Shown here: positions 34,276 through 42,718 of the stretch, piece by piece
Layout of the letters: the number at the start of each line of letters is the position of its first letter
Numbering within the stretch: position 1 is the first letter of the stretch
From: Bog-473 sp963704355
GTDB taxonomy: Bacteria; Actinomycetota; Acidimicrobiia; Acidimicrobiales; RAAP-2
DNA length: 64,000 nucleotides
Assembly: GCA_963704355.1 (NCBI GenBank)
Contig: OY969891.1
Coordinates: 62,001 to 126,000 of the forward strand
Direction of reading: 5' to 3'
Notes under the pieces: model-generated
Seen by the model: only the letters and a program-made list of their open reading frames with translations
What the model was told of the DNA's origin: nothing
Database searches by the model: none
Program-made: the position numbers and the translations under genes

Positions 34276-34412
34276 GTACCCCCGGCGGGGCTGGCCGGAT
34301 CGAGTTACGGTCGCCAGTGGGCTTCGGCCCGAAATGCCCTGTCCTCCTGGCGCAGCCTTGATCGTCTAGTAGACGTTAGATGTCCGCGAAATACAGAAAG
34401 GAAGTGCTGACG

Positions 34413-34772
34413 ATGGCGCTCTATGTGGCTTTGTGTTACTACGACCGAGGCCGGTACTGGGACGAGCCTCCCGAGACCGAGTTCTCTCCCGAATATACGG
34501 AGTTCGCCCGGCGGGCCACCGAAGCGGGGGTGATGCGCAGCGGTGAGGCCCTTCACCCGGCGACCATGTCGACCACCCTCACCGTTGCGGGCGGCAAGGG
34601 CGGCGACGTGATGTTGACAGACGGTCCGTACGCGGAGGCAAAAGAAGTCCTGGCCGGCTACTTCGTGCTGGAGACGGCCGATCTTGACGAGGCGATCTCC
34701 TGGGCGGTCCAGATCCCAGCCGCGTGGAGGGGCAAGATCGAGCTCCGCCCGATCGCGCCACACCACGCCTAG
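34413..34772 (+). CDS. YCII/DGPF-domain protein
   Basis: 119 residues; ATG 34413 with AAAGGAAG nine to sixteen bases upstream is preferred to ATG 34380. Contains the family-naming motif DGPYAEAKEVLAGYFVLE and the following DLDEAISWAVQIP. YCII-like ferredoxin-fold proteins with DGPF are the standard neighbours of ECF42 sigma factors, one of which begins 10 bp downstream. Biochemical role unknown; it may be a target or accessory of that sigma factor. Confidence 0.9.
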   Translation: MALYVALCYYDRGRYWDEPPETEFSPEYTEFARRATEAGVMRSGEALHPATMSTTLTVAGGKGGDVMLTDGPYAEAKEVLAGYFVLETADLDEAISWAVQIPAAWRGKIELRPIAPHHA

Positions 34773-34782
34773 GCGTCCGGCT

Positions 34783-36045
34783 GTGGACGCCAGCGCCGCC
34801 CTGGTCACGGTGCTGAGGGAGGAAGGCCCGAGAGTGCTCGGCACCCTGGTGCGCCAGTTCGGGGACCTGTCGGTGGCCGAGGACGCTCTCTCCGAAGCCA
34901 CTATCGCTGCTCTGGGCGCCTGGCCCGCGTCGGGGATCCCGGAGAACCCCCGGGCGTGGCTGACCGTGGTGGCCCGGCGCAAGGCGCTCGATCTCATGCG
35001 ACGGGAGTCGGCCAGGACCGACAAGGAGACGGCGGCGTTCCGATGGGGAACGGCGCGCGTAAAAGACCAGATCGAGGAGGTGATCGACGCCATGGAGACC
35101 GAGAGCCAATTGCGAGACGACATGCTGCGCCTGATCTTCACCTGTTGCCACCCCGCTCTCAGCCGAGAGGCCCAGGTGGCCTTGGCCTTGCGCACGCTGG
35201 CCCGTCTCGAGGTCGATGGCATCGCTCGAGCCTTCTTGGTGCCCGAGCCCACCATGGCCAAGCGCCTGGTGCGGGCGAGGTCCAAGATCGCCACCGCCCA
35301 CATCCCCTATGCAATTCCTTCCGACGCGGAGCTCCCCGATCGTCTGGCCGCGGTGCTGGTCGTGGTGTACCTCATCGCCACGGAGGCCCACGCCCCGACC
35401 GGCGGGAATGCGGTGGCCCGGGTGGATCTGGAGGCCGAGGCCGTCCGCCTAGCTCGCTTGTTGGTGGAGTTGATGCCCGACGAGCCCGAGGTGCTGTCTT
35501 TGCTGGCTCTGTTGTTGTTCACCTCAGCGCGCACCCCGGCGCGAAGCGACGCCGAGGGCCACGTCGTGACCCTGGCCGACCAAGACCGCGGTCGATGGAA
35601 CCCGGAGGCCATTGCGGAGGGATCAAGGTGGTTGCACAAAGCTGTCGACTGGTCGGGCGGTAAGGCCGGCCCTTACCAGCTTCAGGCTCACCTTGCCGCG
35701 GCCCACTCCACCGCGACGAGCTGGTCCGAGACGAACTGGGACCGGATCATCGAGGTCTATGACCTGCTCGGGTCGGTCGCAGCCAACCCGGTGGTGGCGC
35801 TCAACCGGGCCGTTGCAGTGACTGAGCGCGACGGGCCTGAGCACGGGTTGGCCGCAGTGGAGGCCATCGTCGGGCTGGAACGTTCCCATCTCTGGCACGC
35901 CGCTCTGGCCGACAATCTCCGACGGCTTGGCCGGACGGCAGAGGCTGCCGGGGAGCTGGAAACCGCCGCCTCGCTGGCGCCCACCGAGGGCGAACGACGT
36001 CTGCTTCTCTCCCGTCTCCTCGACATGAGGCCGGATCCCGGCTGA
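34783..36045 (+). CDS. ECF42-type RNA polymerase sigma factor with C-terminal TPR-like domain
   Basis: 420 residues from GTG 34783. Sigma region 2: LVRQFGDLSVAEDALSEATIAAL, NPRAWLTVVARRKALDLMRRE; region 4: CHPALSREAQVALALRTLARLEVDGIARAFLVPEPTMAKRLVRARSKI. The last 220 residues are helical (YLIATEAHAPTGG, LNRAVAVTERDGPEHGL), the SnoaL-free extension characteristic of ECF42. No anti-sigma factor is near; this group is regulated through its C-terminal domain. With the preceding DGPF gene it forms the classic ECF42 pair. Confidence 0.92.
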   Translation: MDASAALVTVLREEGPRVLGTLVRQFGDLSVAEDALSEATIAALGAWPASGIPENPRAWLTVVARRKALDLMRRESARTDKETAAFRWGTARVKDQIEEVIDAMETESQLRDDMLRLIFTCCHPALSREAQVALALRTLARLEVDGIARAFLVPEPTMAKRLVRARSKIATAHIPYAIPSDAELPDRLAAVLVVVYLIATEAHAPTGGNAVARVDLEAEAVRLARLLVELMPDEPEVLSLLALLLFTSARTPARSDAEGHVVTLADQDRGRWNPEAIAEGSRWLHKAVDWSGGKAGPYQLQAHLAAAHSTATSWSETNWDRIIEVYDLLGSVAANPVVALNRAVAVTERDGPEHGLAAVEAIVGLERSHLWHAALADNLRRLGRTAEAAGELETAASLAPTEGERRLLLSRLLDMRPDPG

Positions 36046-36161
36046 CAGATTGCAAGGCTGACCGATTCCAGGGCTACTGATGTCCTCCTTTGGTTTCGCC
36101 GTTCGTCCTCTTACCAAACGCAGATCCCGATCTGGGATATCACATTAGAGAGGAGAAGCAG

Positions 36162-36578
36162 ATGACTGGCAGCAACGCCGAAGAGACGATTTCGCAGGAG
36201 AAGTACGTGTCCGTTGCCACCTTCCGGAAGACCGGGGTGGCGGTCGAGACGGCGACCTGGATCGTCCCGCTCGACGACGAACGGCTCGGCCTCTTGACCT
36301 CCTCGGCCTCCGGGAAGGCAAAGCGGCTACGGAACAACCCGAGCGTGACACTGCAGCCGAGCGACGTCAAAGGCCGGGTCAAAGTCGGCACCACGCCTGT
36401 GACCGGCACCGTCGAGCTGGTGACCTCCGGTCCGGACTTCGAGGTGATCACGTCCAAGGTGAAGGCCAAGTACGGCCTGATGGTGCCAATCATGCGGCTG
36501 GTAGACAGTGTGCGACACCTGGGCAAGGGCCCCTTCCCCTATGCGGACACCGGAGTGGTGATCACGCTCCAGGGCTGA
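36162..36578 (+). CDS. PPOX-class (F420-dependent type) pyridoxamine-5'-phosphate oxidase-fold protein
   Basis: 138 residues from ATG 36162, preceded by GAGAGGAGAAG. Pattern: EKYVSVATFRKTGVAVETATWIVPLDDERLGLLTS, GKAKRLRNNPSVTLQPSDVKGRVK, then GTVELV and a helix with SKVKAKYGL, as in split-barrel PPOX class F420-dependent oxidoreductases. Most bind F420, FMN or heme and reduce small molecules; cofactor here is inferred from similarity only. Confidence 0.87.
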   Translation: MTGSNAEETISQEKYVSVATFRKTGVAVETATWIVPLDDERLGLLTSSASGKAKRLRNNPSVTLQPSDVKGRVKVGTTPVTGTVELVTSGPDFEVITSKVKAKYGLMVPIMRLVDSVRHLGKGPFPYADTGVVITLQG

Positions 36579-36940
36579 TTCCCGCGGCGACCGCCGCGGG
36601 AATAAGCGGTCGGCACCTGGCGCGGCCCGTGGGTCCGGGAGTCGGGGGTTGCCCAGCCCGTCGCGAGTCGCGGCCATCGCCAGGATCTTCTCGATCGCCA
36701 AGTCCTGGGCCAGCCGGCAGGCCGGGAGTGCCGGCGTCCTCCACGACTCCGAACGGCGGACCAAGCTTCGGGTCTCTGCCCGAAGGTCGGCCCCGTCCGG
36801 AGGGTGTCGTGTTATATGGGGACTCCGACCGCGGACCGCCAACATTGAGTAGTGCAACGCGCAGGCGGCTGCGTATGCACGGCACCACTACCAGCACCTT
36901 CGCGCTTACCGAGGTCCGGGCGGCCTGCGAACCAACGGAA
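36579..36940. other. Non-coding stretch upstream of the structured repeat
   Basis: No supported gene. On the minus strand LAQDLAIEKILAMAATRDGLG (36640-36720) looks protein-like but matches nothing I know and has no start nearby. 36845-36922 is the intact partner of the degenerate repeat at 33552-33625. Confidence 0.5.
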
Positions 36941-37207
36941 CCCCCGCCACCATTGAAACGCTGGTCGGCGCGTCTCGTGCATTGGGCACAAGCGCCTGGC
37001 CAGCCTTTTCGCGTTCAGACGAGCGTGCGGAGATGCCGTTTCTCGGGGCTTTTTTATTGGGACCTACTCAGCCGTGCCCTACGCTGCCCTATGCAGGTGG
37101 CCGCCGCGCACGCGGCCCGTACGCTGCGGCTTTTTGGCTGAAGGTTCGTGCGGCGAGGCGCTGCATGGGGCACCACCTTGCAGCCCTATGCACCTGCACT
37201 GATCAAC
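36941..37207. repeat. 267-bp structured direct repeat, copy 2
   Basis: Partner of 18796-19062. Hairpin 1 (36959-37004): GCTGGTC pairs with GGCCAGC (one G-T), GGCGC with GCGCC and GTGC with GCAC; in copy 1 the inner helix is CTGCA/TGCAG, so both strands changed together. Hairpin 2 (37162-37192): TGCATGGGGC pairs with GCCCTATGCA with one G-T. The conserved GGGACCTACTCAGCC block is again between them. Lies upstream of the VOC gene at 37265. Confidence 0.8.
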
Positions 37208-37264
37208 CGACAAGCAGCCTCGCGGGCCAGAGGAATGCCGACCAGCGGGCATAGCCTTGTGAGC

Positions 37265-37711
37265 ATGGTTCGACGCGTCCGGCAGAAAATAGTGCCCCAT
37301 CTGTCCTACGAGGATCCCTTTGCCGCGCTCCTCTGGTTGTGTCGGGTGTTCGGATTGACCGAGGCAAAGCGCTTCGACCGGGGCGGAGACAACCTCACGG
37401 CGCGGCTCAGAGGGCCGAACGGCGGGGTCGTGATGATCTCGGGCCGCGAGGACGACTTCAAGGTATGGATGCGCGAACGGGCACCGCGCTTCGAAGAGGC
37501 GACTGGGCGGTCCTGGCCACTGTTGACCCATACCATCACTGTCATGGTCGACAACGTCGACGCCCACTTCGAACAGGCCGAGCGGGAGGGCGCTGCCGTG
37601 CTCCGCTCACCGAGGGACCAACCGTGGGGGGTGCGCAGCTACGCCGCCCTCGACCCGGAGGGACATCAGTGGGAGTTCGCCACCGTGACGAATAGCTCGT
37701 TAAGCATATGA
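37265..37711 (+). CDS. VOC-family protein (glyoxalase/bleomycin-resistance-like)
   Basis: 148 residues from ATG 37265; ATG 37235 and GTG 37259 are in-frame alternatives and no clear ribosome site decides. VPHLSYEDPFAALLWLCRVFGLTE is the first VOC unit, with GGVVMISGREDD; the second unit VMVDNVDAHFEQAEREGAAVL ends in WGVRSYAALDPEGHQWEFA, containing the Glu metal ligand. Substrate unknown. It converges on the regulator of module C. Confidence 0.82.
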   Translation: MVRRVRQKIVPHLSYEDPFAALLWLCRVFGLTEAKRFDRGGDNLTARLRGPNGGVVMISGREDDFKVWMRERAPRFEEATGRSWPLLTHTITVMVDNVDAHFEQAEREGAAVLRSPRDQPWGVRSYAALDPEGHQWEFATVTNSSLSI

Positions 37712-37779
37712 CATGCAGTTCGTCGAAAGGCATCGCAGGCGGAGTTGAGAACGATCAGGCAGTCGGACCTCGACCCTAC

Positions 37780-38445
37780 TCAGAGCGGGTTCGCGATCCG
37801 GTAGCCAACTCCTGGGATGGTCTCGATGATGTCGGGCTCCCCGAGCTTCCGCCGAAGCCTTCCTAAGGTGACCTGGACCGTCTTGGTGAATGGGTCGCTG
37901 TGCTCGTCCCACACCTGTTCGAGAAGCTTCTCTGCGCTTAACGATGCTGGCGCCGCTCTCATCAGAGCTTCTAAGAGAGCGAACTCCTTGGCCGAGAGGT
38001 CGCGTCGGTTTCCATCTCTGGTTACGACCCGCTGGAGGGGATCGAGCGTGACATCTGCTGAGCGGAAGAGGCGGACGTGCGCCGTGGGCTTGCGTCGAGC
38101 CAACCCGCGAATGCGCAGGACCAGCTCATCAAAGTTGAACGGCTTGGGTAGGTAGTCATCAGCGCCTAGCCGGAGCCCCGCTACACGGTCGACCGGAGCA
38201 TCAGCCGCCGTAAGCATCAGCACCATGGCCGGATCGGTCCCTTCGGTAATTTTCCGACACACTGCGTCACCGTGCAGGCCCGGAAGATCGCGATCGAGGA
38301 CCACGACGTCGTAACGGTTCACGTCAAGCTTGATGATGGCTTCAAGCCCATCATATACGACGTCGACCGCCATGGCTTCACCGCGCAAGCCTTCGGCGAT
38401 GTCATCTGCGAGGCTCGGGACGTCTTCGACAACGAGCACCCTCAT
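37780..38445 (-). CDS. OmpR-family response regulator of module C
   Basis: 221 residues. VLVVEDVPSLADDIAEGL, phosphoacceptor Asp in DVVVLDRDLPGLHGD, Lys in DYLPKPFNFDEL, winged helix with LSAKEFALLEALMRAAPASLS and VWDEHSDPFTKTVQVTLGRLRRKLG, ending GVGYRIANPL. Unlike modules A and B, it lies downstream of its kinase gene; its ATG overlaps the kinase stop by four bases. It should bind 39834-39874. Confidence 0.92.
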   Translation of the reverse strand: MRVLVVEDVPSLADDIAEGLRGEAMAVDVVYDGLEAIIKLDVNRYDVVVLDRDLPGLHGDAVCRKITEGTDPAMVLMLTAADAPVDRVAGLRLGADDYLPKPFNFDELVLRIRGLARRKPTAHVRLFRSADVTLDPLQRVVTRDGNRRDLSAKEFALLEALMRAAPASLSAEKLLEQVWDEHSDPFTKTVQVTLGRLRRKLGEPDIIETIPGVGYRIANPL

Positions 38446-39755
38446 CCGGGGATTCCAACTTCGGCCCGCGGTCTCCAGCGAGGTAGTTCAACGGTTACCC
38501 GAAGCCCCCCCTGATCTCTGGCCCAGAGGGTGGTCGCGCCACCGTGCGCGCTTGCGATGGCGGCGACAATCGAGAGACCGAGGCCGACGCCGGCGTCCGA
38601 ACCCGTCCGTTCCGCACCGAGGCGTCGAAACGGTTGCACGAGCTGTTGCACATTGTCCTGGTCTAGGAGCGGCCCTCCGCTTTCCACCACCAGTCGGGCG
38701 GTGGGTCCATCGGCCTCGGTCGTGACTTCTATGAAGCCGCCCGGTTCGTTGTAAAGGACGGCGTTGTCAATGACGTTTGCCGCCATGCGAGTGAGGAGCG
38801 TCTCGTTTCCATACACCTCAACGTCGCCAAGCTTCACGCGTAGTTGAAGTTCTCGATCCCCTACCGCGACCGATTGGGCATCGAGCGCCTGAGACGCGAT
38901 CAATGAGAGCGGGACGGCCGTGAGATCGGTCATCACCCCTCGTTGAGCCCGAGCCAAAGCGAGAAAGCTCTCCACGAGGCGGTCGGCCTGGTCGAGCCCC
39001 TTGCGAACCTTTGCCGCGAGCGCGGAATCGTCGGGAGACAGCGCTCGCCATCTTCGGGTCGCCACGTCGATCGAAGTACGCATCATGGTGAGCGGAGTTC
39101 GCAATTCATGGGACGCGTTCGCCACAAAAGCTCGTTGGGCTTCAAACGCGCTGCGCTGGGCATCGAATGCGCCTTCGAGGCGACCCAGGAGACCGTCGAT
39201 CGTGTCGCCCAGTTCCTTCAGCTCGTCGTCTGGTCCAGCAAGCGCCAGCCGTTCGTGCAGGTTCTCCTCGGAGATTTGTCGGGTCGCCGCCGTAATCGTC
39301 CGGAGCGGCCGGAGGACACGACCGGCGATAAGCCAGCCGAACCCGACAGAGACGACCAACATGATGGCGAGAACAAGGGTCGACCGGAGCAGGAGCGCGT
39401 GCAGAATAGCGGCGCGCTGGTAGGCAATTGCACCCTCCACTTTCTGGGAGACCGACGAAGGGTTGGCAGGCCGCGGCGGTGAAGGCAACAACCCGTCAAC
39501 GAGCCCATAGATAATGCCTAGCAAGACTGCACCCGACACCAGGAATAGCGCCCCATAGAGGACGGCAAGACGGAGTCGCGCCGTGCGGCGCGGCAGGCCT
39601 CGTCCAAAGACTCGCCGAGCTGGCTCGGTCAGCAGGTGCCCCGGGCCAGGCGACGGGGTGGGCTTGCACGGTGTGTCTCCATCTGAGGTTCTCGGGAAGC
39701 CCCGGGACCTTCGTGTCGACGACACCGTCATCTGCCCTCCTTCGTCCCTGCTCAC
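38442..39755 (-). CDS. Sensor histidine kinase of module C
   Basis: 437 residues; Met9 is an alternative start. Basic Pro-rich N-terminus, helix 1 near 62-85 (LYGALFLVSGAVLLGIIYGLV), outer loop of only about 40 residues, helix 2 near 128-150, HAMP with RTITAATRQISEENLHERLALAG, HisKA NASHELRTPLTMMRTSID, HATPase NVIDNAVLYNE and GVGLGLSIVAAIASAHGG. First gene of its operon, with the regulator second, reversing the order in A and B. Confidence 0.9.
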   Translation of the reverse strand: MSRDEGGQMTVSSTRRSRGFPRTSDGDTPCKPTPSPGPGHLLTEPARRVFGRGLPRRTARLRLAVLYGALFLVSGAVLLGIIYGLVDGLLPSPPRPANPSSVSQKVEGAIAYQRAAILHALLLRSTLVLAIMLVVSVGFGWLIAGRVLRPLRTITAATRQISEENLHERLALAGPDDELKELGDTIDGLLGRLEGAFDAQRSAFEAQRAFVANASHELRTPLTMMRTSIDVATRRWRALSPDDSALAAKVRKGLDQADRLVESFLALARAQRGVMTDLTAVPLSLIASQALDAQSVAVGDRELQLRVKLGDVEVYGNETLLTRMAANVIDNAVLYNEPGGFIEVTTEADGPTARLVVESGGPLLDQDNVQQLVQPFRRLGAERTGSDAGVGLGLSIVAAIASAHGGATTLWARDQGGLRVTVELPRWRPRAEVGIPG

Positions 39756-39833
39756 CCCCGACTATTGCTTGGGAGACCGGGATCAGGCGTCCGGACCACC
39801 CATGTACACGGGCTACCAGGATGCCTCATGCCA

Positions 39834-39874
39834 GGTAACAAGGAAGCAACAGCGCCCGTTTACCCCGTGTTACC
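39834..39874. promoter_or_regulatory. Module C operator: GGTAAC pair then inverted TTACC pair
   Basis: GGTAAC at 39834 and a weaker AGCAAC at 39845 (period 11), then TTTACC at 39859 and GTTACC at 39869 (period 10). CGTACAAC at 39883 is the candidate -10 element, 46 bp before the lipoprotein ATG, the same distance as in module A. The site lies between kinase C and the lipoprotein. Confidence 0.6.
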
Positions 39875-39928
39875 GACGATGTCGTACAACCACTCCGGAC
39901 CTCATTTCCGAAGGAAGGACGCGACCTC

Positions 39929-40525
39929 ATGGTTGCCACAGCCCCGCCCCCACGCGATCGAGTTAGGCATAGATGCTGGGTCCGAAGGGCCGGGCTCCCA
40001 ATCACCGCCCTGATCGCGATCTCCATAACTCTTGCCGCGTGTGGCCGCGGGTCGGCCTCACCCGGGGTGGCCAGTGTTGGCTCGACGACCTCGACCACGA
40101 CCGCCACGGGATCTACAGGCGGCAGTGGTTCATCGGCGTACGAGGACGCCCTTGCAGATGCCAAATGCATGCGAGCCCACGGCGTGGCGAACTTCCCCGA
40201 TCCACAGAGCGATGGAGGCTTCATTATTTCGGGCAGCGGGAGTTCCAACCCATCCCACTCTCCCGAGTTCCACTCGGCTACCCAGGCTTGCGAGCACTTG
40301 CTTCAGAACGGCGGACAACCTTCAGCAGGCCAGGCTGGACCGTCGGCCCAGGCCGCAGACTTGAAATACGCCAAGTGCATGCGTGCGCACGGGGTCCTGA
40401 ACTTCCCGGATCCCGGCCCAGGCGTTCGATGGAACTTGGGGGGCAATGAGAGTATCGACCACAACACCCCGCAGTTTCAGACCGCCATGAAGGTGTGCCT
40501 GAAGATCGCACCCCCTCAGGCATGA
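39929..40525 (+). CDS. Module C lipoprotein (double CMRAHG...FPDP repeat)
   Basis: 198 residues from ATG 39929, AAGGAAGGA upstream. Hydrophobic segment ends in TLAAC (lipobox), then a Ser/Thr/Gly linker. Repeat 1 KCMRAHGVANFPDPQSDGG with QACEHLLQNGG; repeat 2 KCMRAHGVLNFPDPGPG with MKVCLKIAP. Four cysteines after the lipid-attachment Cys, two per repeat, as in the module B protein. Function unknown. Confidence 0.87.
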   Translation: MVATAPPPRDRVRHRCWVRRAGLPITALIAISITLAACGRGSASPGVASVGSTTSTTTATGSTGGSGSSAYEDALADAKCMRAHGVANFPDPQSDGGFIISGSGSSNPSHSPEFHSATQACEHLLQNGGQPSAGQAGPSAQAADLKYAKCMRAHGVLNFPDPGPGVRWNLGGNESIDHNTPQFQTAMKVCLKIAPPQA

Positions 40526-40640
40526 CCGTCCTGTTCGTTTCTCCGTCGCTCTTTGCCGAGACACTACGGCGCCCGCAGTTTCACGCGGCCATTAGGAACT
40601 GCCGAGCTGCGCTGGACTTGCTCGGGGGAACCTGATCGCC

Positions 40641-41879
40641 ATGACAGGTACTGCATCATCTCTATCGGCGACTGCCGAACACGTTCGCTCAGACTCCCCT
40701 TGCTCACCAGGCGGCAGGTCGACCAGCCGTCGCCGTCGCCGGCTCCTCGTCGGAGCTGTCGTCGTAGTGATCGCAGCCACCCTCGCGATTGGCCTCACTA
40801 ACCCTTTCGGAAAGAGTGCGCCGACAAAGGCTTGCGTGGCGGACAATGCTGACCCGACGTCGCTGGCGATGGTCGCATACCAAGATCTCACGTCGCAGAC
40901 CCAAGTGAGCGCCACCTTGGGATATGCCGGCAGTTACACGGTGGTCAACCAAGCTGGAGGCGCCGCGCCGTCCAGTACTGCGGGCGCACCAAGTGTCGGG
41001 TCGTCAGGGACGTTCACTTCGTTGCCGGCAGTAGGCCAGCTGGTTCACCAGGCCCAGGCGCTCTACGCGGTAGACGGCGATCCGGTGGTACTGCTCTACG
41101 GCTCGACCCCTTCTTACCGCTCGCTGTCGGAAGGAATGACTGGCCCGGATGTAGCTGAGCTCAATGCTGACCTGGTGACGCTCGGCGACGCCACGAGCAG
41201 CGAGATCAGCCCGACCCCGGACTACTTCAGCTTCGAGACGATGGACGCGCTGAAGAAGCTACAAGCGGCCTTGGGTGTCACTGACACAGGAACGCTTCCA
41301 CTTGGGCAGGCGGTGTTCTTGCCCACCGCCGCGCTGGTCACCTCGGTCACTGCGCCTCTGGGCGGCCCGGCACAGCCGGGCGCAACCGTTCTCGCAGCGA
41401 CCTCGACTGCTCGCCAGGTAAGTATCGACTTGGATGCCTCCCAGCAGTCCGAGGTGAAGACTGGCGACAAGGTGATCATCACCTTGCCGGACAATCGGAC
41501 CACGCCGGGCGTGATCGCCTCGGTGGGCGCCGTGGCGACGGCGCCATCTGCCGCCTCGGGGGGCGGCGGCTCAGGATCGACGTCGCCGACGATCACGGTC
41601 TTGGTCACACCAACTGACCCGGCCGCGACGGGCAACTGGGATCAGGCCCCTGTGGACGTCACAATAACGACTGCGAGTGTGAGCAGCGTTCTGGTGGTGC
41701 CCGTCGCGGCCTTGCTCGCTCTCGCCGGTGGTGGGTACTCGGTAGAGGTTGTCAGCACCGACGGTGTCCACCATCTGGTCCCCGTCTCTTTGGGGCTCTT
41801 CGACGACGCCGACGGGCTGGTGCAAGTGACCGGGTCGGGGCTGGCTGCCGGCCAGCATGTCGTGGTCCCGGCGTCATGA
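40641..41879 (+). CDS. Module C membrane-fusion adaptor with peptidoglycan-binding-like domain
   Basis: 412 residues. Helix near 33-52, VSATLGYAGSYTV, then TFTSLPAVGQLVHQAQALYA, PG_binding_1-like DVAELNADLVTLGD and ALKKLQAALGVTDTGTLPLG, barrel with VSIDLDASQQSEVKTGDKV, final VVVPAS overlapping the ATPase ATG. Close to the module B adaptor throughout; no coiled coil. ATG 40641 is the first good start, 115 bp after the lipoprotein. Confidence 0.88.
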   Translation: MTGTASSLSATAEHVRSDSPCSPGGRSTSRRRRRLLVGAVVVVIAATLAIGLTNPFGKSAPTKACVADNADPTSLAMVAYQDLTSQTQVSATLGYAGSYTVVNQAGGAAPSSTAGAPSVGSSGTFTSLPAVGQLVHQAQALYAVDGDPVVLLYGSTPSYRSLSEGMTGPDVAELNADLVTLGDATSSEISPTPDYFSFETMDALKKLQAALGVTDTGTLPLGQAVFLPTAALVTSVTAPLGGPAQPGATVLAATSTARQVSIDLDASQQSEVKTGDKVIITLPDNRTTPGVIASVGAVATAPSAASGGGGSGSTSPTITVLVTPTDPAATGNWDQAPVDVTITTASVSSVLVVPVAALLALAGGGYSVEVVSTDGVHHLVPVSLGLFDDADGLVQVTGSGLAAGQHVVVPAS

Positions 41880-42718
41880 CCGTCAGAACGCCCAAGCCCA
41901 CTCTGAGCAAGCAGACCGCGGTATGCCTAGCGGGAAGCGGACGTGGGCCGGTCCTCGAAGTCGAGGCTGTGACCAAGATTTATCAGAGTGAACCCCCCGT
42001 AACGGCGTTGCGAGGGGTGAGCTTTGCACTGGCCCAGGGCGAACTGGCCGCCATCGTCGGGCCGTCGGGTTCGGGTAAGACCACCCTGTTGCACTTGATG
42101 GGCACTCTCGACCGGCCCACCACCGGTGCTGTTCGGCTCACGGGGCTGGACGTCGCCAGCATGGCCGATCGCGAGCTGGCGGCCCTGCGGGCCACCCGAA
42201 TCGGCTTTGTCTTCCAGCAGTTCTTTTTGGCCGAGCACCAGAGCGTTTTCGACAACGTGGCCGATGGCCTTCTCTATGCCGGTGTCGGTCTCGCCGAACG
42301 CCGCCGACAAGCCCTCCGCGCCCTCGATCTCGTGGACCTTGCCGGTCGCCCGTCAGCTCGACCGACCGAGATGTCGGGTGGCCAGCGCCAGCGGGTGGCC
42401 ATCGCCCGGGCCATCGTGCGGCGCCCGGCCGTCGTTCTTGCCGACGAACCCACCGGCAACCTCGATCAGGCGACCGGCCATTCCATCCTCTCTCTTTTTC
42501 ACGATCTAAACGACTCTGGAATCACGATCGTCGTCATCACCCACGACCGAACCATCGCCGAGCGGCTGCCCCGCCACATCGAGATGCTCGACGGCCGCAT
42601 CGCAGCCGACGACACCCAACAAGCATCGGCCGCCACCCGGGAGAGCACCGACGGGCGCGGCGAGCCGGAGATCGATCGCGCACGCGAACCCAGGCTTCCC
42701 AAGAGTCGGCGGCCGTGA
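41876..42718 (+). CDS. Module C ABC transporter ATPase (MacB/LolD type)
   Basis: 280 residues. Walker A GPSGSGKTT, Q-loop FVFQQFFLAEHQSVFDN, signature MSGGQRQRVAIARAI, Walker B VVLADEPTGNLDQ, H-loop VVITHDRT. The C-terminal 35 residues after the core are polar and unlike A. Overlaps both neighbours by four bases, so the four genes are tightly coupled. Confidence 0.95.
   Translation: MTVRTPKPTLSKQTAVCLAGSGRGPVLEVEAVTKIYQSEPPVTALRGVSFALAQGELAAIVGPSGSGKTTLLHLMGTLDRPTTGAVRLTGLDVASMADRELAALRATRIGFVFQQFFLAEHQSVFDNVADGLLYAGVGLAERRRQALRALDLVDLAGRPSARPTEMSGGQRQRVAIARAIVRRPAVVLADEPTGNLDQATGHSILSLFHDLNDSGITIVVITHDRTIAERLPRHIEMLDGRIAADDTQQASAATRESTDGRGEPEIDRAREPRLPKSRRP

Noticed and set aside
36327..36857. 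Minus-strand 176-codon frame over the PPOX gene and its spacer
   Set aside because: Antisense to the PPOX gene for half its length; the LAQDLAIEKILAMAATRDG segment is protein-like but unsupported by start or homology.
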